Virus record (IMG/VR): IMGVR_UViG_3300005589_000045
Coordinates: 1-47,853 of that record
DNA from: a virus
Length of the DNA stretch: 47,853 nt
Direction: 5' to 3' (one strand)
The notes under the pieces are model-generated. The model was not told where the DNA came from, made no database searches, and saw only the letters and a program-made list of their open reading frames with translations. The translations under genes were made by a program, and so were the position numbers. Shown one piece after another: positions 40,594-47,853 of this stretch; position 1 is the stretch's first letter; each line of letters starts with the position of its first letter.

Positions 40594-41364
40594 ATGGCTT
40601 ATATCGCAGCAACAGAAGCAAAAGAGATTAGAAATAACATTAAAAAACAATTCACTGCAAAAGAAGGTTGGAAATTTTCAATCCGCGTTCGTCATCATTC
40701 ATGTTTAGATATCACAATACTAACTGCACCTTTTGATATGAATTCAGAAGACAATGCAGAGAAGGCAAGTAAAGTGAAACAACAATTGGATACTTTAGGA
40801 AAAGGAAATGATTGGTTTGATAAGTCTGATTCAATGACTGATTATTTTCATGTAAAGCATTATGTGTCTGTAACCGTTGGATCATGGGATAAAGAATTTG
40901 TTGTTGTTGAGCCCAAAGCAAAAAAAGCTGAAAAGCTAGTTGAAGCACCTGTTGAAGCAATTGATTATTCAACGATTGATGATCAATCATTAGCTAACAC
41001 ATATCAACCAATTGAAGCACATGAAGAAGTAGTTATTGAAGTTGAAGCATGTGTTGAAGATTCACAAAGTGATTATTGGGCTGTATTGGATCAGCCAAAA
41101 CAAGAAAAAGAAATCGTTGAAGCTAAACAGGCGCCGGTTGAATATGAAAAGAATCTTGAAATCATTGAAACAATCATCCGTGAAGATTCAAACAGTTTAA
41201 GCCAGGTAATAATTCAACTTTATAAAGGATTAACACACATTGGTTCATTCAGAACAGAACATGCAGCAAAAAAGATTGCTTCATATATGGGAACAGGGAT
41301 GTATAATTTGATTTGTCGGGATGGATTTAAATTTCATTCATCTTTTAGGGTTGCTACTTCTTAG
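40594..41364 (+). CDS. Protein with LPD29-like N-terminal domain
   Basis: This 256-residue protein has an N-terminal domain (TEAKEIRNNIKKQFTAKEGW, 'KFSIRVRHHSCLDITILTAP') that resembles the LPD29 domain of polyvalent phage and mobile element proteins. The middle (residues 115-195) is acidic with 'VEAPVEA' and 'VVIEVEACV' repeats. The C-terminus is helical. Start: ATG 40594, as an earlier ATG at 40573 falls almost at the expected transcription start. The role is unknown; LPD proteins often enter the host with DNA or act early. Confidence 0.6.
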   Translation: MAYIAATEAKEIRNNIKKQFTAKEGWKFSIRVRHHSCLDITILTAPFDMNSEDNAEKASKVKQQLDTLGKGNDWFDKSDSMTDYFHVKHYVSVTVGSWDKEFVVVEPKAKKAEKLVEAPVEAIDYSTIDDQSLANTYQPIEAHEEVVIEVEACVEDSQSDYWAVLDQPKQEKEIVEAKQAPVEYEKNLEIIETIIREDSNSLSQVIIQLYKGLTHIGSFRTEHAAKKIASYMGTGMYNLICRDGFKFHSSFRVATS

Positions 41365-41408
41365 CGGCCCATCTATAAACAATTATTTAATCATATAAAA
41401 CACTTATC

Positions 41409-41816
41409 ATGTCGAAACAAACCTATCAACAAGCAGTTGAAAAAGTAGTTAACTTTTGGATTGAAAAAAGTTTTAAAACATTATTTAATCAAAACAATGG
41501 GGATGACACACCAAGTGGTGGTGTAACTTTTGCTTTAATGAATCTTGTTTCATCTTCTGTAATGGAATCAGTTAATGATGAAAAGATTGAAAAGTTTAAA
41601 ACTTTCTTAACACAATCTTTATTGGAAATAGAACATCAGCACAGAGGTAATGCAACGCTTTATAATGATTATCATCCTGAACCATTATTGGCGAAAGCTG
41701 CAGAACATGCAGAAATAGACACTGCATGTTTCCCTTGTAAAACCTGCAGTTGGATTGATGAAAACAATGTTGCAACTGCATCATATCAGTATGGCGGTTC
41801 AATTCAAACACTTTAA
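41409..41816 (+). CDS. Unknown protein with Cys pair
   Basis: This 135-residue protein (QAVEKVVNFWIEKSFKTLFN) is helical, with a CFPCKTC cluster near its end. No family recognised. It follows the LPD29-like gene after 44 bases and is near the next gene by four. Confidence 0.55.
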   Translation: MSKQTYQQAVEKVVNFWIEKSFKTLFNQNNGDDTPSGGVTFALMNLVSSSVMESVNDEKIEKFKTFLTQSLLEIEHQHRGNATLYNDYHPEPLLAKAAEHAEIDTACFPCKTCSWIDENNVATASYQYGGSIQTL

Positions 41817-41819
41817 GCT

Positions 41820-42044
41820 ATGAAACAAGGAATAAGCATTGAATTAAATAACGTGAATTCAATATTTGAAGAAGCAATAGAACATGGTATTCTTTCTTCG
41901 GTTGAAAATGATGAAAACTATGTTGGCATGTTTATGTACATGTACACGAAAGATGAGACAGGCACCCATTTTTTCAAGCACAAAGAAACTAGAAAATATG
42001 GATTTGATAAATCATCAATAATTGATGCATGTAAAACATGTTAG
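41820..42044 (+). CDS. Unknown protein, 74 residues
   Basis: The product (MKQGISIELNNVNSIFEEAI) has a mixed pattern and no motif. Its start lies four bases after the upstream stop. Confidence 0.55.
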   Translation: MKQGISIELNNVNSIFEEAIEHGILSSVENDENYVGMFMYMYTKDETGTHFFKHKETRKYGFDKSSIIDACKTC

Positions 42045-42092
42045 GATATTTAACCCAACACGTGTTGATTATGAATTAATACCATTAAACAA

Positions 42093-42629
42093 ATGAGAAA
42101 AATATTATTCAGAGGTAAGGACCTTGAAACCGGAGAATGGAGGTTTGGAAATTTAATACTAACCAATAAAGGCAAAGATGCATCCATTGGTGCTCAATAT
42201 CCAGATTTGGAAACATCTGCATTTTTCACTTATGATGTAGATCCAGAAACCGTTTGTCAATCAACAGAAATGTATGATGGCACAAAATGGGATGATTTAA
42301 CATCTTCTGAACAGTCTGATGAAAGTTTTGAATGTTGTGGTGGTGATCATTATGCAGGTATAAGAACGGCTGAAATACATTGGAATGGTAGATTGATTTT
42401 TGATGGTGACATTGTAAAGGTTTCAAGCAGTTGTGCATGTATGGCTGAAAAAGGAATTTTTATTGTGAAAATAATGATAGAACATGATTTTGCTGGTTTT
42501 GCTCTAGTGTCTGATTATAAACAAAACTATGAAACATATCCAATGTGTGGTTGTGATCAATCCCACTATAAAAAAATTGGTAATATATTTGATAATCCTG
42601 ATATACTAAACAATCATGAATTGGACTGA
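42093..42629 (+). CDS. YopX-family protein
   Basis: This 178-residue protein begins with the YopX start (KILFRGKDLETGEWRFGNLI), has 'VDPETVCQSTEMYDG' in the middle and 'GRLIFDGDIVKV' behind, which is the family order. YopX proteins are common in phages of Gram-positive and Bacteroidota hosts; the function is unknown. An insert of about 35 residues with four Cys is unusual. It overlaps the next gene by 14 bases. Confidence 0.82.
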   Translation: MRKILFRGKDLETGEWRFGNLILTNKGKDASIGAQYPDLETSAFFTYDVDPETVCQSTEMYDGTKWDDLTSSEQSDESFECCGGDHYAGIRTAEIHWNGRLIFDGDIVKVSSSCACMAEKGIFIVKIMIEHDFAGFALVSDYKQNYETYPMCGCDQSHYKKIGNIFDNPDILNNHELD

Positions 42630-42864
42630 ATTAAAAGAATTTTGTAATTCATTAGATGAAGCGCAATTAAAAAAGAAGGTCATACTATGGAGAGAAGATG
42701 AAGCTATTTCTGATATTGATTCCATGAAGCTTGAAGAAGATCATTATATTAATCCAGATATGCATGAAGAAGGTTGTTATCCAGAAAGCGAAGCATTGGA
42801 ACCAATTGATCAATTGAAAAAGGTTTATAAAAAGGGTGATCCAATACTTTGGGAAATATTTTAA
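42616..42864 (+). CDS. Unknown acidic protein, 82 residues
   Basis: The product (MNWTELKEFCNSLDEAQLKK) is acidic with one helical part. Small proteins starting this way are seen in Bacteroidota phages. No function known. It ends the operon before the terminator at 42962. Confidence 0.58.
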   Translation: MNWTELKEFCNSLDEAQLKKKVILWREDEAISDIDSMKLEEDHYINPDMHEEGCYPESEALEPIDQLKKVYKKGDPILWEIF

Positions 42865-42903
42865 ATAGTTTAGAAAATGAAAAAGACAGTCAAACGTGAC
42901 TAA

Positions 42904-42956
42904 CTCCACGCTATTATTAATCTTAATAATGGAAAGATTCAGAACCTTCTGTGGAG
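42904..42956 (+). other. Possible structured leader/trailer RNA
   Basis: CTCCAC (42904-42909) and GTGGAG (42951-42956) can pair, enclosing a hairpin ATTATTA-ATCT-TAATAAT (42913-42930). It is directly upstream of the terminator at 42962. It could be a small RNA or an mRNA trailer. No known family matches. Confidence 0.35.
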
Positions 42957-42961
42957 CTGTG

Positions 42962-42990
42962 GCCCTGATGCAATGCATTGGGGCTTTTTT
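42962..42990 (+). terminator. Strong terminator before tail-completion operon
   Basis: GCCCTGATGC and GCATTGGGGC form a 10-bp stem (two G-U pairs) with a 3-base loop, then six T. Confidence 0.85.
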
Positions 42991-43012
42991 GTATTTCATA
43001 ATCAAAAAGTTG

Positions 43013-43020
43013 TAAATTTG
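43013..43020 (+). promoter_or_regulatory. -7 element of the right-hand late operon
   Basis: TAAATTTG matches TAnnTTTG. It ends four bases before the ATG at 43025, so the transcript might be leaderless or start very near the codon. Confidence 0.5.
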
Positions 43021-43024
43021 ATGC

Positions 43025-43777
43025 ATGTCAAGAAATATAATTAATATCAATTCAGATGATTTTGTTTTACTTGCCAACAGGCTTGAAAGAATAGGACGCG
43101 CTGAACTTCCTGTTGTTGTTAGGAGCACATTAAATGAAATGGCATTTAAAATGAAAGGTTCAGGTGGCAAACGTGGTCAAATAGACAAAAGAGCAGAACA
43201 AGATTTTGACTATAGAAGAAACAGAACACTATTTAAAGTTCTAACAGGTGTTGATAAGGCCAAAGGATTAGACATTGGAAAAATGAAATCAGAATCAGGT
43301 ATTATTGAAAAATCTGGATTAACTAAAGTTGCTGAAGGATTAGCAGACCAACAAACAGGAGGGACAACACCACAAAAGGCAACACCATTGACAGGATCAA
43401 GGACCGGGCGCAGCGTTTCAAAACGTGTAAGAAAACCATCAAGACTTCAAAATCTTAATTCCATGGATTTAAGGCATAGAAGGAAAGGACGTTTTATTGC
43501 TTCAGCTGACAGGGCATTTGTAACAAATAGAACTGTTATAATATCAGGCAGGGGTGGAACTGGTATTGTTGCCAGGATAAGAAGAATCAACAGATCCGAA
43601 CGCGGAAAAGTAAAAATAAGAATGGATTGGTTGTATAGGCTTAATGATAATGGTCAGGTTGCGTTGAAAACAAAAAGACCATTTGTTAACAGAGCAGCCC
43701 AGGAAGTAATGAAATCAATGCCAAATGAATTTATAAGACAAGCAAACAAACGCATACAAAAAGCAATGAAAAAATGA
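43025..43777 (+). CDS. Putative tail completion protein (Z-like)
   Basis: This 250-residue, strongly basic protein begins with a helix (NSDDFVLLANRLERIGRAEL) and a 'VVRSTLNEMAFKMK' segment that resemble minor tail Z-type proteins. The middle is Gly/Thr/Arg-rich and the end is helical. It opens the operon with circulation protein, hub and spike. A role at the head-tail joint is likely. An out-of-place Lys/Arg-rich insert could bind DNA. Confidence 0.5.
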   Translation: MSRNIININSDDFVLLANRLERIGRAELPVVVRSTLNEMAFKMKGSGGKRGQIDKRAEQDFDYRRNRTLFKVLTGVDKAKGLDIGKMKSESGIIEKSGLTKVAEGLADQQTGGTTPQKATPLTGSRTGRSVSKRVRKPSRLQNLNSMDLRHRRKGRFIASADRAFVTNRTVIISGRGGTGIVARIRRINRSERGKVKIRMDWLYRLNDNGQVALKTKRPFVNRAAQEVMKSMPNEFIRQANKRIQKAMKK

Positions 43778-44235
43778 AAAAGATATTCCAAACAGTAATT
43801 GATAAAACAAAAGGGAATTGCACACAAGCTGCAATTGCATCATTATTTGAATTAGAACTAAATGATGTTCCAAACTTTATTGAAATGGAAAATTCAAAAT
43901 GGTATTTAGAATTTATGGCATTCTTCGTAGAGCAAGGATACAATACCCCAACACCATTTAATATAAATTCACACAGTTTTTCAAAAGAAGAAAAATTAAG
44001 AATATTAAAACATGATCAAGGGGTTAAAGGTTATTTTTATGCATCAGTACCTAGCCAAACTTACAAAGGAGTAACCCACGCAGTTATAATTGATCAAGAA
44101 ATGAATGTTGTACACGATCCAAATCCAAATCAACTTGCACTAAAATTGAAGCCTGAAGACATATTGGAAGTTGATGTAATAAAGGATGATTGGCACATAA
44201 ATACTGAAGGTGAATTTATAATCGAAAATAGATAA
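43774..44235 (+). CDS. Papain-like (C39-type) cysteine peptidase-like protein
   Basis: This 153-residue protein has GNCTQAAIASLFELELNDVP with Cys16, 'GVTHAVIID' with His102 and 'VVHDPNPNQ' with Asp115, the order of a papain-like Cys-His-Asp triad. Similar phage and bacterial proteins start with GDC..A..ASLL and end HDPxP. The function is unknown; it may cut a tail protein or a host surface peptide. It overlaps the upstream gene by four bases and precedes the circulation protein by two. Confidence 0.68.
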   Translation: MKKIFQTVIDKTKGNCTQAAIASLFELELNDVPNFIEMENSKWYLEFMAFFVEQGYNTPTPFNINSHSFSKEEKLRILKHDQGVKGYFYASVPSQTYKGVTHAVIIDQEMNVVHDPNPNQLALKLKPEDILEVDVIKDDWHINTEGEFIIENR

Positions 44236-44237
44236 TC

Positions 44238-45503
44238 ATGAGTTGGTTGGATAGAATAAACAACATTAAGTTGAAAGTTGTAACAGGTGATGGTTCAGAA
44301 TTCACACCACTTTACAAAAATGCATCCAGGAATAGAGACATGAATGCAAGTGTATTTAATTTCAATGAAATTGAAGGGTCATTGGTAAGAAGGGGCAAAG
44401 CATCATCAATGGTTTATCCTTTTGAATTCCACTTTACAGGTGATGATCATATTGAAGAATCAGAAAGATTTAACAAAGCATCATTAGACACTAGACCATG
44501 GACCATGACACATACAGTATATGGTGATATATTGGTTCAGCCCGCAAAATTAAACTTTGATGATTCAAAACAGAATGATACGATTGTCACCGGTGAATTA
44601 TTTGAAACAATACGTGATTCTTTTCCTGATTCATCAATTGATGTTAAGTCAGCAGTTTTGAAAGCTGTTGAAATATCCATTGATAACATGGTTGAAAACT
44701 TCGGAACAATTGAAGCTGTAACACCTGCACTTGTTTCAAAAGCAGCAATTACAACAAATCAGATAACACAGAAGTACAAATTGGCAGCAATAACTGATAT
44801 TGATTTGCAGACCGTTCAAAACAAATCAAATGAAGCATTGGCCGCACTAAACAATATTACACAGGATCCATTAACATACATGCGTAAATTGGCAGAATTA
44901 GCACGCACGCCGGCAAAGTTCTATGCACGTGTACAAGATCGGATTGTAACATTGGACGAAGCCTATCAAGATTATAAATTAGCAATTGGTGCAGAATCTA
45001 CAGTGCAGAATAAATTATTGTTTGAATCGGTTACAGGTGTTTTAATATCTGCTATAGCTGAAACTTCAGTTGTCGAAACACAAGAAATTGCAGATGATCA
45101 ATTCATTGAAGACAATACTATTGTGGATTACAGTACAAGGTCAGATGTTTTAAATGTTGCTGATTCAGTGAAAAACAGTTTGGATGATTATACAAACACA
45201 CTTGGAAGCTTTCAAAGTGATGTAGATGCAACGCCGGACAGCTATACGCCAAAACAAAAATCATTGAATTCAGCAAAAGATGCAGTTAACAAATCAACCG
45301 GGCAATTATTACAGATAGCAGTTCAAACAAAACAGGAAAGAAAATACACTATTCAATATCCAATTGGACTTGTAATGCTAGTGCATAGATTATTGGGAAC
45401 AACGGATGATCAAACAATCAGAGATTTTGCAGAAAACAATCAAATAACAATGGATGAGTGGTTGCAATTACCACCGTCACGTGAAGTAATTTATTTTTTA
45501 TGA
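44238..45503 (+). CDS. DNA circulation protein (Mu gpN-like)
   Basis: This 421-residue protein has the N-terminal domain of the DNA circulation family ('LYKNASRNRDMNASVFNF', 'EGSLVRRGKASSMVYPFEFH', 'TRPWTMTHTVYGDILVQP'). The rest is helical and longer. In Mu it is a baseplate protein located after the tape measure. Here it stands 14 kb away, on the other side of the terminase genes. It overlaps the hub gene by four bases. Confidence 0.85.
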   Translation: MSWLDRINNIKLKVVTGDGSEFTPLYKNASRNRDMNASVFNFNEIEGSLVRRGKASSMVYPFEFHFTGDDHIEESERFNKASLDTRPWTMTHTVYGDILVQPAKLNFDDSKQNDTIVTGELFETIRDSFPDSSIDVKSAVLKAVEISIDNMVENFGTIEAVTPALVSKAAITTNQITQKYKLAAITDIDLQTVQNKSNEALAALNNITQDPLTYMRKLAELARTPAKFYARVQDRIVTLDEAYQDYKLAIGAESTVQNKLLFESVTGVLISAIAETSVVETQEIADDQFIEDNTIVDYSTRSDVLNVADSVKNSLDDYTNTLGSFQSDVDATPDSYTPKQKSLNSAKDAVNKSTGQLLQIAVQTKQERKYTIQYPIGLVMLVHRLLGTTDDQTIRDFAENNQITMDEWLQLPPSREVIYFL

Positions 45504-46555
45504 TTGAACTAAAAGTAAATGGAAAGGATTTTAAGCACTTCAGCGGTGTTGATGTTAATCTAGGTATTAACACAATTGCATCAACATTTAACTTTAGTGG
45601 CGTATTCAATATCGATGATTCGACATTAAAAAGCACATTCAAACCATTATCATATAATTCATGTGAAATTTGGATTGTAGACCAGGACAAAGGAATCAGA
45701 GAAAAGATAATAACAGGTACAATATTAAATCCTGCATTATCAACACAAAGAAAAATTAAACTGACAGGTTTATCCGGATACTCAAAAACAGGCGTATTGG
45801 AAGATTCAACGATACCACAAGAACTATATCCATTGCAGTTTGATGGGTTGGGATTGGATGCAATTACAAAAAAGATTTGTGATTACTTTGGTATTCAACT
45901 ATTCATCTTTGACAATGCAAAAGCAGATGCAGCAAAAGTGTTTGAAAAAACAAAAGCAGAACCAGGTGAAACGGTTAAGGCATTTTTATCTAAAATAGCA
46001 AGGGATAGAAATATCACAATATCACATGATAACTTGGGCCGTTTGTTATTGTACAGGATATTGAACCAAACACCACCAAAGATAAAAATCAATGAAAATG
46101 ATTTTGGTGTTAATAGAATTTCATTTACTCCAAATGCACAGGCAATGCATTCAAGTATAACAGTAATAAAACAAGCATCAACAAAAGATCAGAACGAAGG
46201 AAAAGCAACAGTTGAAAGCCCATTTGTTAAAGGCATAAAAAGACCATTAACAAAAATGTTATCACATGGATCAGGAACTGATACGGTAAAGGCTGCAAAT
46301 GCAATCGCAAGTTCAGAAGCAAAAAACCTTCCAATCACAATAGAGCTCGAAGGGTGGACATTCCAAAACAAAATTGTTAGAGCCGGGTTTTACATTGAAT
46401 TAACCGCACCATCAATTTTTATTCAAACAACAAAGCTTGTATTGGAAAAGGTCAACTACAAAGCAGATCCGAAAAAGGGAAAAACATTAACATTAACTGC
46501 AGTATTACCTTGTGTGTACACTGGTGAATTACCTGCAAAAAATCCATTCGTATGA
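45500..46555 (+). CDS. Baseplate hub protein (Mu gpP-like)
   Basis: This 351-residue protein follows the gpP/late control D pattern: an N-terminal beta domain (IELKVNGKDFKHFSGVDVNL), 'YFGIQLFIFDNAKADAA', then 'EPGETVKAFLSKIARDRNIT' and 'GRLLLYRI'. It forms the trimeric hub under the tube. It overlaps the spike gene by four bases. Confidence 0.88.
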   Translation: MIELKVNGKDFKHFSGVDVNLGINTIASTFNFSGVFNIDDSTLKSTFKPLSYNSCEIWIVDQDKGIREKIITGTILNPALSTQRKIKLTGLSGYSKTGVLEDSTIPQELYPLQFDGLGLDAITKKICDYFGIQLFIFDNAKADAAKVFEKTKAEPGETVKAFLSKIARDRNITISHDNLGRLLLYRILNQTPPKIKINENDFGVNRISFTPNAQAMHSSITVIKQASTKDQNEGKATVESPFVKGIKRPLTKMLSHGSGTDTVKAANAIASSEAKNLPITIELEGWTFQNKIVRAGFYIELTAPSIFIQTTKLVLEKVNYKADPKKGKTLTLTAVLPCVYTGELPAKNPFV

Positions 46556-47070
46556 AACTATCATGGATTAACAGTACTTCTTTAAAAGAAGGATACAGGA
46601 TGATAAAATCAAGCATAACAAAAGGTCTTGTAAATACCACAAAGGTGTCACATCCATTTGGCTTTGATTCAAATCCTACTGAAAACTACATGGCTATCAT
46701 TGCAGAAACACAAAGCAATGATGAACCTGTAATTGTTGGATATTTAAACCCACGTGCAATTGAAGCCTTATCACCTGGTGATTCTGCACTATACTCAACA
46801 GATGCCAATGGAAATATTATTGCATCAATCGTAATGCGGAATAATGGCACTGCAGAACTATTGGGAACAGGTGATAATGCAGTCAGATTTGCACCGCTTG
46901 ATTCAGGATTACAAGACTTTAAAACTGGCATACAGCAAGAACTAACTAAAATTCAAGTGGCAATTGCAGGTGTGGGTGGGGCCTATACACCTGGAACATT
47001 AACGGTTGATATTAATGGGGCAAAGATTGATGAAATAAAGACAACACCAGAGCCAACAGAAGAAGAATAA
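46552..47070 (+). CDS. Baseplate spike protein (Mu gp45-like)
   Basis: This 172-residue protein has the gp45 style: 'ITKGLVNTTKVSHPFGFDSN', 'EPVIVGYLNPRAIEALSPGD', and a C-terminal beta part with 'MRNNGTAELLGTGDNAVRFA'. It forms the puncturing tip. The acidic end (EPTEEE) is unusual. A strong terminator follows. Confidence 0.85.
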   Translation: MKLSWINSTSLKEGYRMIKSSITKGLVNTTKVSHPFGFDSNPTENYMAIIAETQSNDEPVIVGYLNPRAIEALSPGDSALYSTDANGNIIASIVMRNNGTAELLGTGDNAVRFAPLDSGLQDFKTGIQQELTKIQVAIAGVGGAYTPGTLTVDINGAKIDEIKTTPEPTEEE

Positions 47071-47094
47071 ATCAAGTCATTATAACCATGAGAT

Positions 47095-47134
47095 AAAAAG
47101 GTGTAATTATATAATATATAAATTACACCTTTTT
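47095..47134. terminator. Bidirectional terminator after spike gene
   Basis: AAAAAGGTGTAATT and AATTACACCTTTTT form a 14-bp stem with a 12-base AT loop. The A and T runs let it work on both strands. Confidence 0.9.
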
Positions 47135-47166
47135 GTTTCTTCAATAATTAATAATTTATACATTTG
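47133..47166 (+). promoter_or_regulatory. Possible promoter before right-end genes
   Basis: TACATTTG (47159-47166) is an exact -7 match; TTG at 47133-47135 gives a 23-base spacer, which is long. Confidence 0.45.
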
Positions 47167-47184
47167 CTGGAAACAATATAGACT

Positions 47185-47367
47185 ATGTTATCAAATGCTA
47201 TTATTATTCAACCAGTGACAGACCCGTTTAATGTTGATTTGTATTCAAATTTAAAATTGACTTGCGATATAATGGGATGGTCCTATCATTATTTGAAAAG
47301 ACAAAAACTACCATTTAGATACAAGGAATATTATATACAAAAACAAACAGTGCAAAAAATAAAATAA
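47185..47367 (+). CDS. Small unknown protein, 60 residues
   Basis: The product (MLSNAIIIQPVTDPFNVDLY) ends with a basic part (YKEYYIQKQTVQKIK). It may have an HTH-like pattern (NLKLTCDIMGWSYHYLKRQK), though weak. Its stop overlaps the Shine-Dalgarno site of the next gene. Confidence 0.5.
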   Translation: MLSNAIIIQPVTDPFNVDLYSNLKLTCDIMGWSYHYLKRQKLPFRYKEYYIQKQTVQKIK

Positions 47368-47372
47368 GGAGG
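47366..47372 (+). promoter_or_regulatory. Strong Shine-Dalgarno site
   Basis: AAGGAGG lies six bases before the ATG at 47379. Few genes here have one. Confidence 0.7.
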
Positions 47373-47378
47373 CTAACT

Positions 47379-47729
47379 ATGATTAATGCAATACTAAATT
47401 TCTTAATGAATATGTACGGCTACATAAGATCGTTGTGCATAATGATTTTAATACCCGAAAAGAGCCGTTTATTTTATGGATGGAAGTGTATGTACTATGC
47501 AAAGAGATATGCAGCCAAACGGCACAAGAATTGGTCAGATCAATATGATCAGAAAGGAAAGCATCAAGGCGTGTTTGATCTTACAGCAGATGGTGATGAT
47601 AACAAAACATTCATGGTGTTGTCTGCACTTGAAATCAAGTACTATAAGAAGCGCAAGATGATACACAACCAGCAGTCATTTAATAAGATATTCAAGCGCG
47701 AAAGCATATGGAATACATTGAATCAGTGA
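47379..47729 (+). CDS. Unknown basic protein at the right end
   Basis: This 116-residue protein (MINAILNFLMNMYGYIRSLC) has a hydrophobic start and a long basic body (YYAKRYAAKRHKNWSDQYDQ). No family recognised. It is the last gene before the putative cos region and has a strong Shine-Dalgarno site. Confidence 0.6.
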   Translation: MINAILNFLMNMYGYIRSLCIMILIPEKSRLFYGWKCMYYAKRYAAKRHKNWSDQYDQKGKHQGVFDLTADGDDNKTFMVLSALEIKYYKKRKMIHNQQSFNKIFKRESIWNTLNQ

Positions 47730-47840
47730 CGCGCGCGCGGCCCATATATAACCCTCTTATGATGGCGAAGCCATTAATTTTTTTTAAAAAGCAGGGGGAT
47801 CAAGTGCGTAGGTACTCCTGAGAGCGTGCATTATAGCGTA
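47730..47840. other. Right-end non-coding region, possible left part of cos
   Basis: It holds the alternating run CGCGCGCGCG near 47730-47739, a hairpin terminator and a G+C-richer stretch (GCAGGGGGATC, GTAGGTACTCC, GAGAGCGTGC) up to the terminal repeat. In lambda, the end region on this side of cos carries the Q/IHF-type signals. No direct match is visible. Confidence 0.45.
47762..47785 (+). terminator. Terminator at the right end
   Basis: ATGGC-GAA-GCCAT forms a short hairpin, followed by TAA and then a run of T. It would end transcription before the genome end. Confidence 0.6.
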
Positions 47841-47853
47841 GTATGTTGCGAAT
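47841..47853. repeat. 13-bp direct terminal repeat, putative cos end (right copy)
   Basis: This is the exact copy of bases 1-13. Joining the two copies makes the genome circular and places the right-end genes directly before the small terminase gene. Lambda cohesive ends are 12 bases, so 13 is a plausible overhang length, but no nick site can be proven from sequence. Confidence 0.6.

Noticed and set aside
41364-41378. GCGGCCCATCTATA resembles GCGGCCCATATATA at 47738
   Set aside because: A single 14-base match with one change and no context in common; too weak to interpret.
42962-42984. CTGATG in the hairpin and GGAAAG nearby suggested a hammerhead ribozyme
   Set aside because: The conserved core CTGATGA is broken (CTGATGC) and the stems do not fit. 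The hairpin with T tract is better read as a terminator.
1-47853. Mu-like transposable phage
   Set aside because: Tail genes are Mu-like but there is no MuA/MuB transposase or Mu-type ends; terminase and head are lambda-like and a tyrosine recombinase is present.
1-47853. CRISPR arrays, tRNA genes, reverse transcriptase/DGR
   Set aside because: No regular spaced repeats, no cloverleaf-like sequence and no RT motif were seen in any reading frame.

Overview
The window looks like one complete, circularly closed genome of a tailed phage with a contractile tail (myovirus morphology). It probably infects a member of the Bacteroidota. The host call rests on AT-rich DNA, on intergenic promoters of the Bacteroidota type (TTG, about 19 bases, then TAnnTTTG) and on a general lack of Shine-Dalgarno sites. 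The phage has a lambda-like head module (Nu1/A/W/B/C/D/E-type order with a GpA-type large terminase) joined to a Mu-like tail module (sheath, tube, frameshifted chaperone, tape measure, gp46/gp47/gp48, N/P/gp45). All recognised genes except one read on the + strand. The first and last 13 bases are identical and lie just upstream of the small terminase gene, followed by phased TACTACA repeats. This is the layout expected of a cos site, although an assembly overlap is not excluded.

Layout: 1-139 putative cos/packaging region and promoter; 140-3204 terminase; 3382-8731 head (connector, portal, S49 protease with nested scaffold, decoration, major capsid); 8731-12377 connector, tail terminator, sheath, tube and a -1 frameshifted chaperone; 12386-17324 tape measure and baseplate; 17327-22598 a HELIH membrane protein, a 1265-residue tail protein whose 3' part looks newly acquired, an SGNH esterase and a gene remnant; 22630-24551 lysis genes (membrane proteins, GH108-type muramidase, holin-like protein); 24742-29127 early genes (PD-(D/E)XK nuclease, membrane HTH protein, XRE-type HTH, replication initiator-like protein, DnaC-like loader); 29128-30984 accessory cluster A; 31005-36387 recombination/nucleotide module (RuvC-like, SMC-like ATPase, HNH protein, two ASCH-like proteins); 36388-38378 accessory cluster B; 38379-39182 tyrosine recombinase; 39201-42864 small unknown genes, a possible LPD29-like protein and a YopX-like protein; 43025-47070 tail completion, papain-like protein, DNA circulation protein, baseplate hub and spike; 47185-47853 two small genes and the right end.

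The most unusual part is the pair of accessory clusters A and B. They carry small genes, several Cys-rich, whose stop codons sit in or close to a TAACG(G)-type motif. Cluster A holds a 141-bp element with perfect 15-bp inverted arms that resembles an integron attC site. Cluster A ends in a decayed, gap-free copy of the sequence that ends cluster B and starts the integrase gene. This suggests cassette-like gene gain by a phage without an obvious dedicated recombinase for it. Other points of note are a cosB-like array with 21-bp phasing, a canonical T TTT TTG frameshift site, a split baseplate module, a receptor-binding module swap that left a gene stub, an antisense ribbon-helix-helix moron inside the head operon, and a papain-like protein in the tail cluster.
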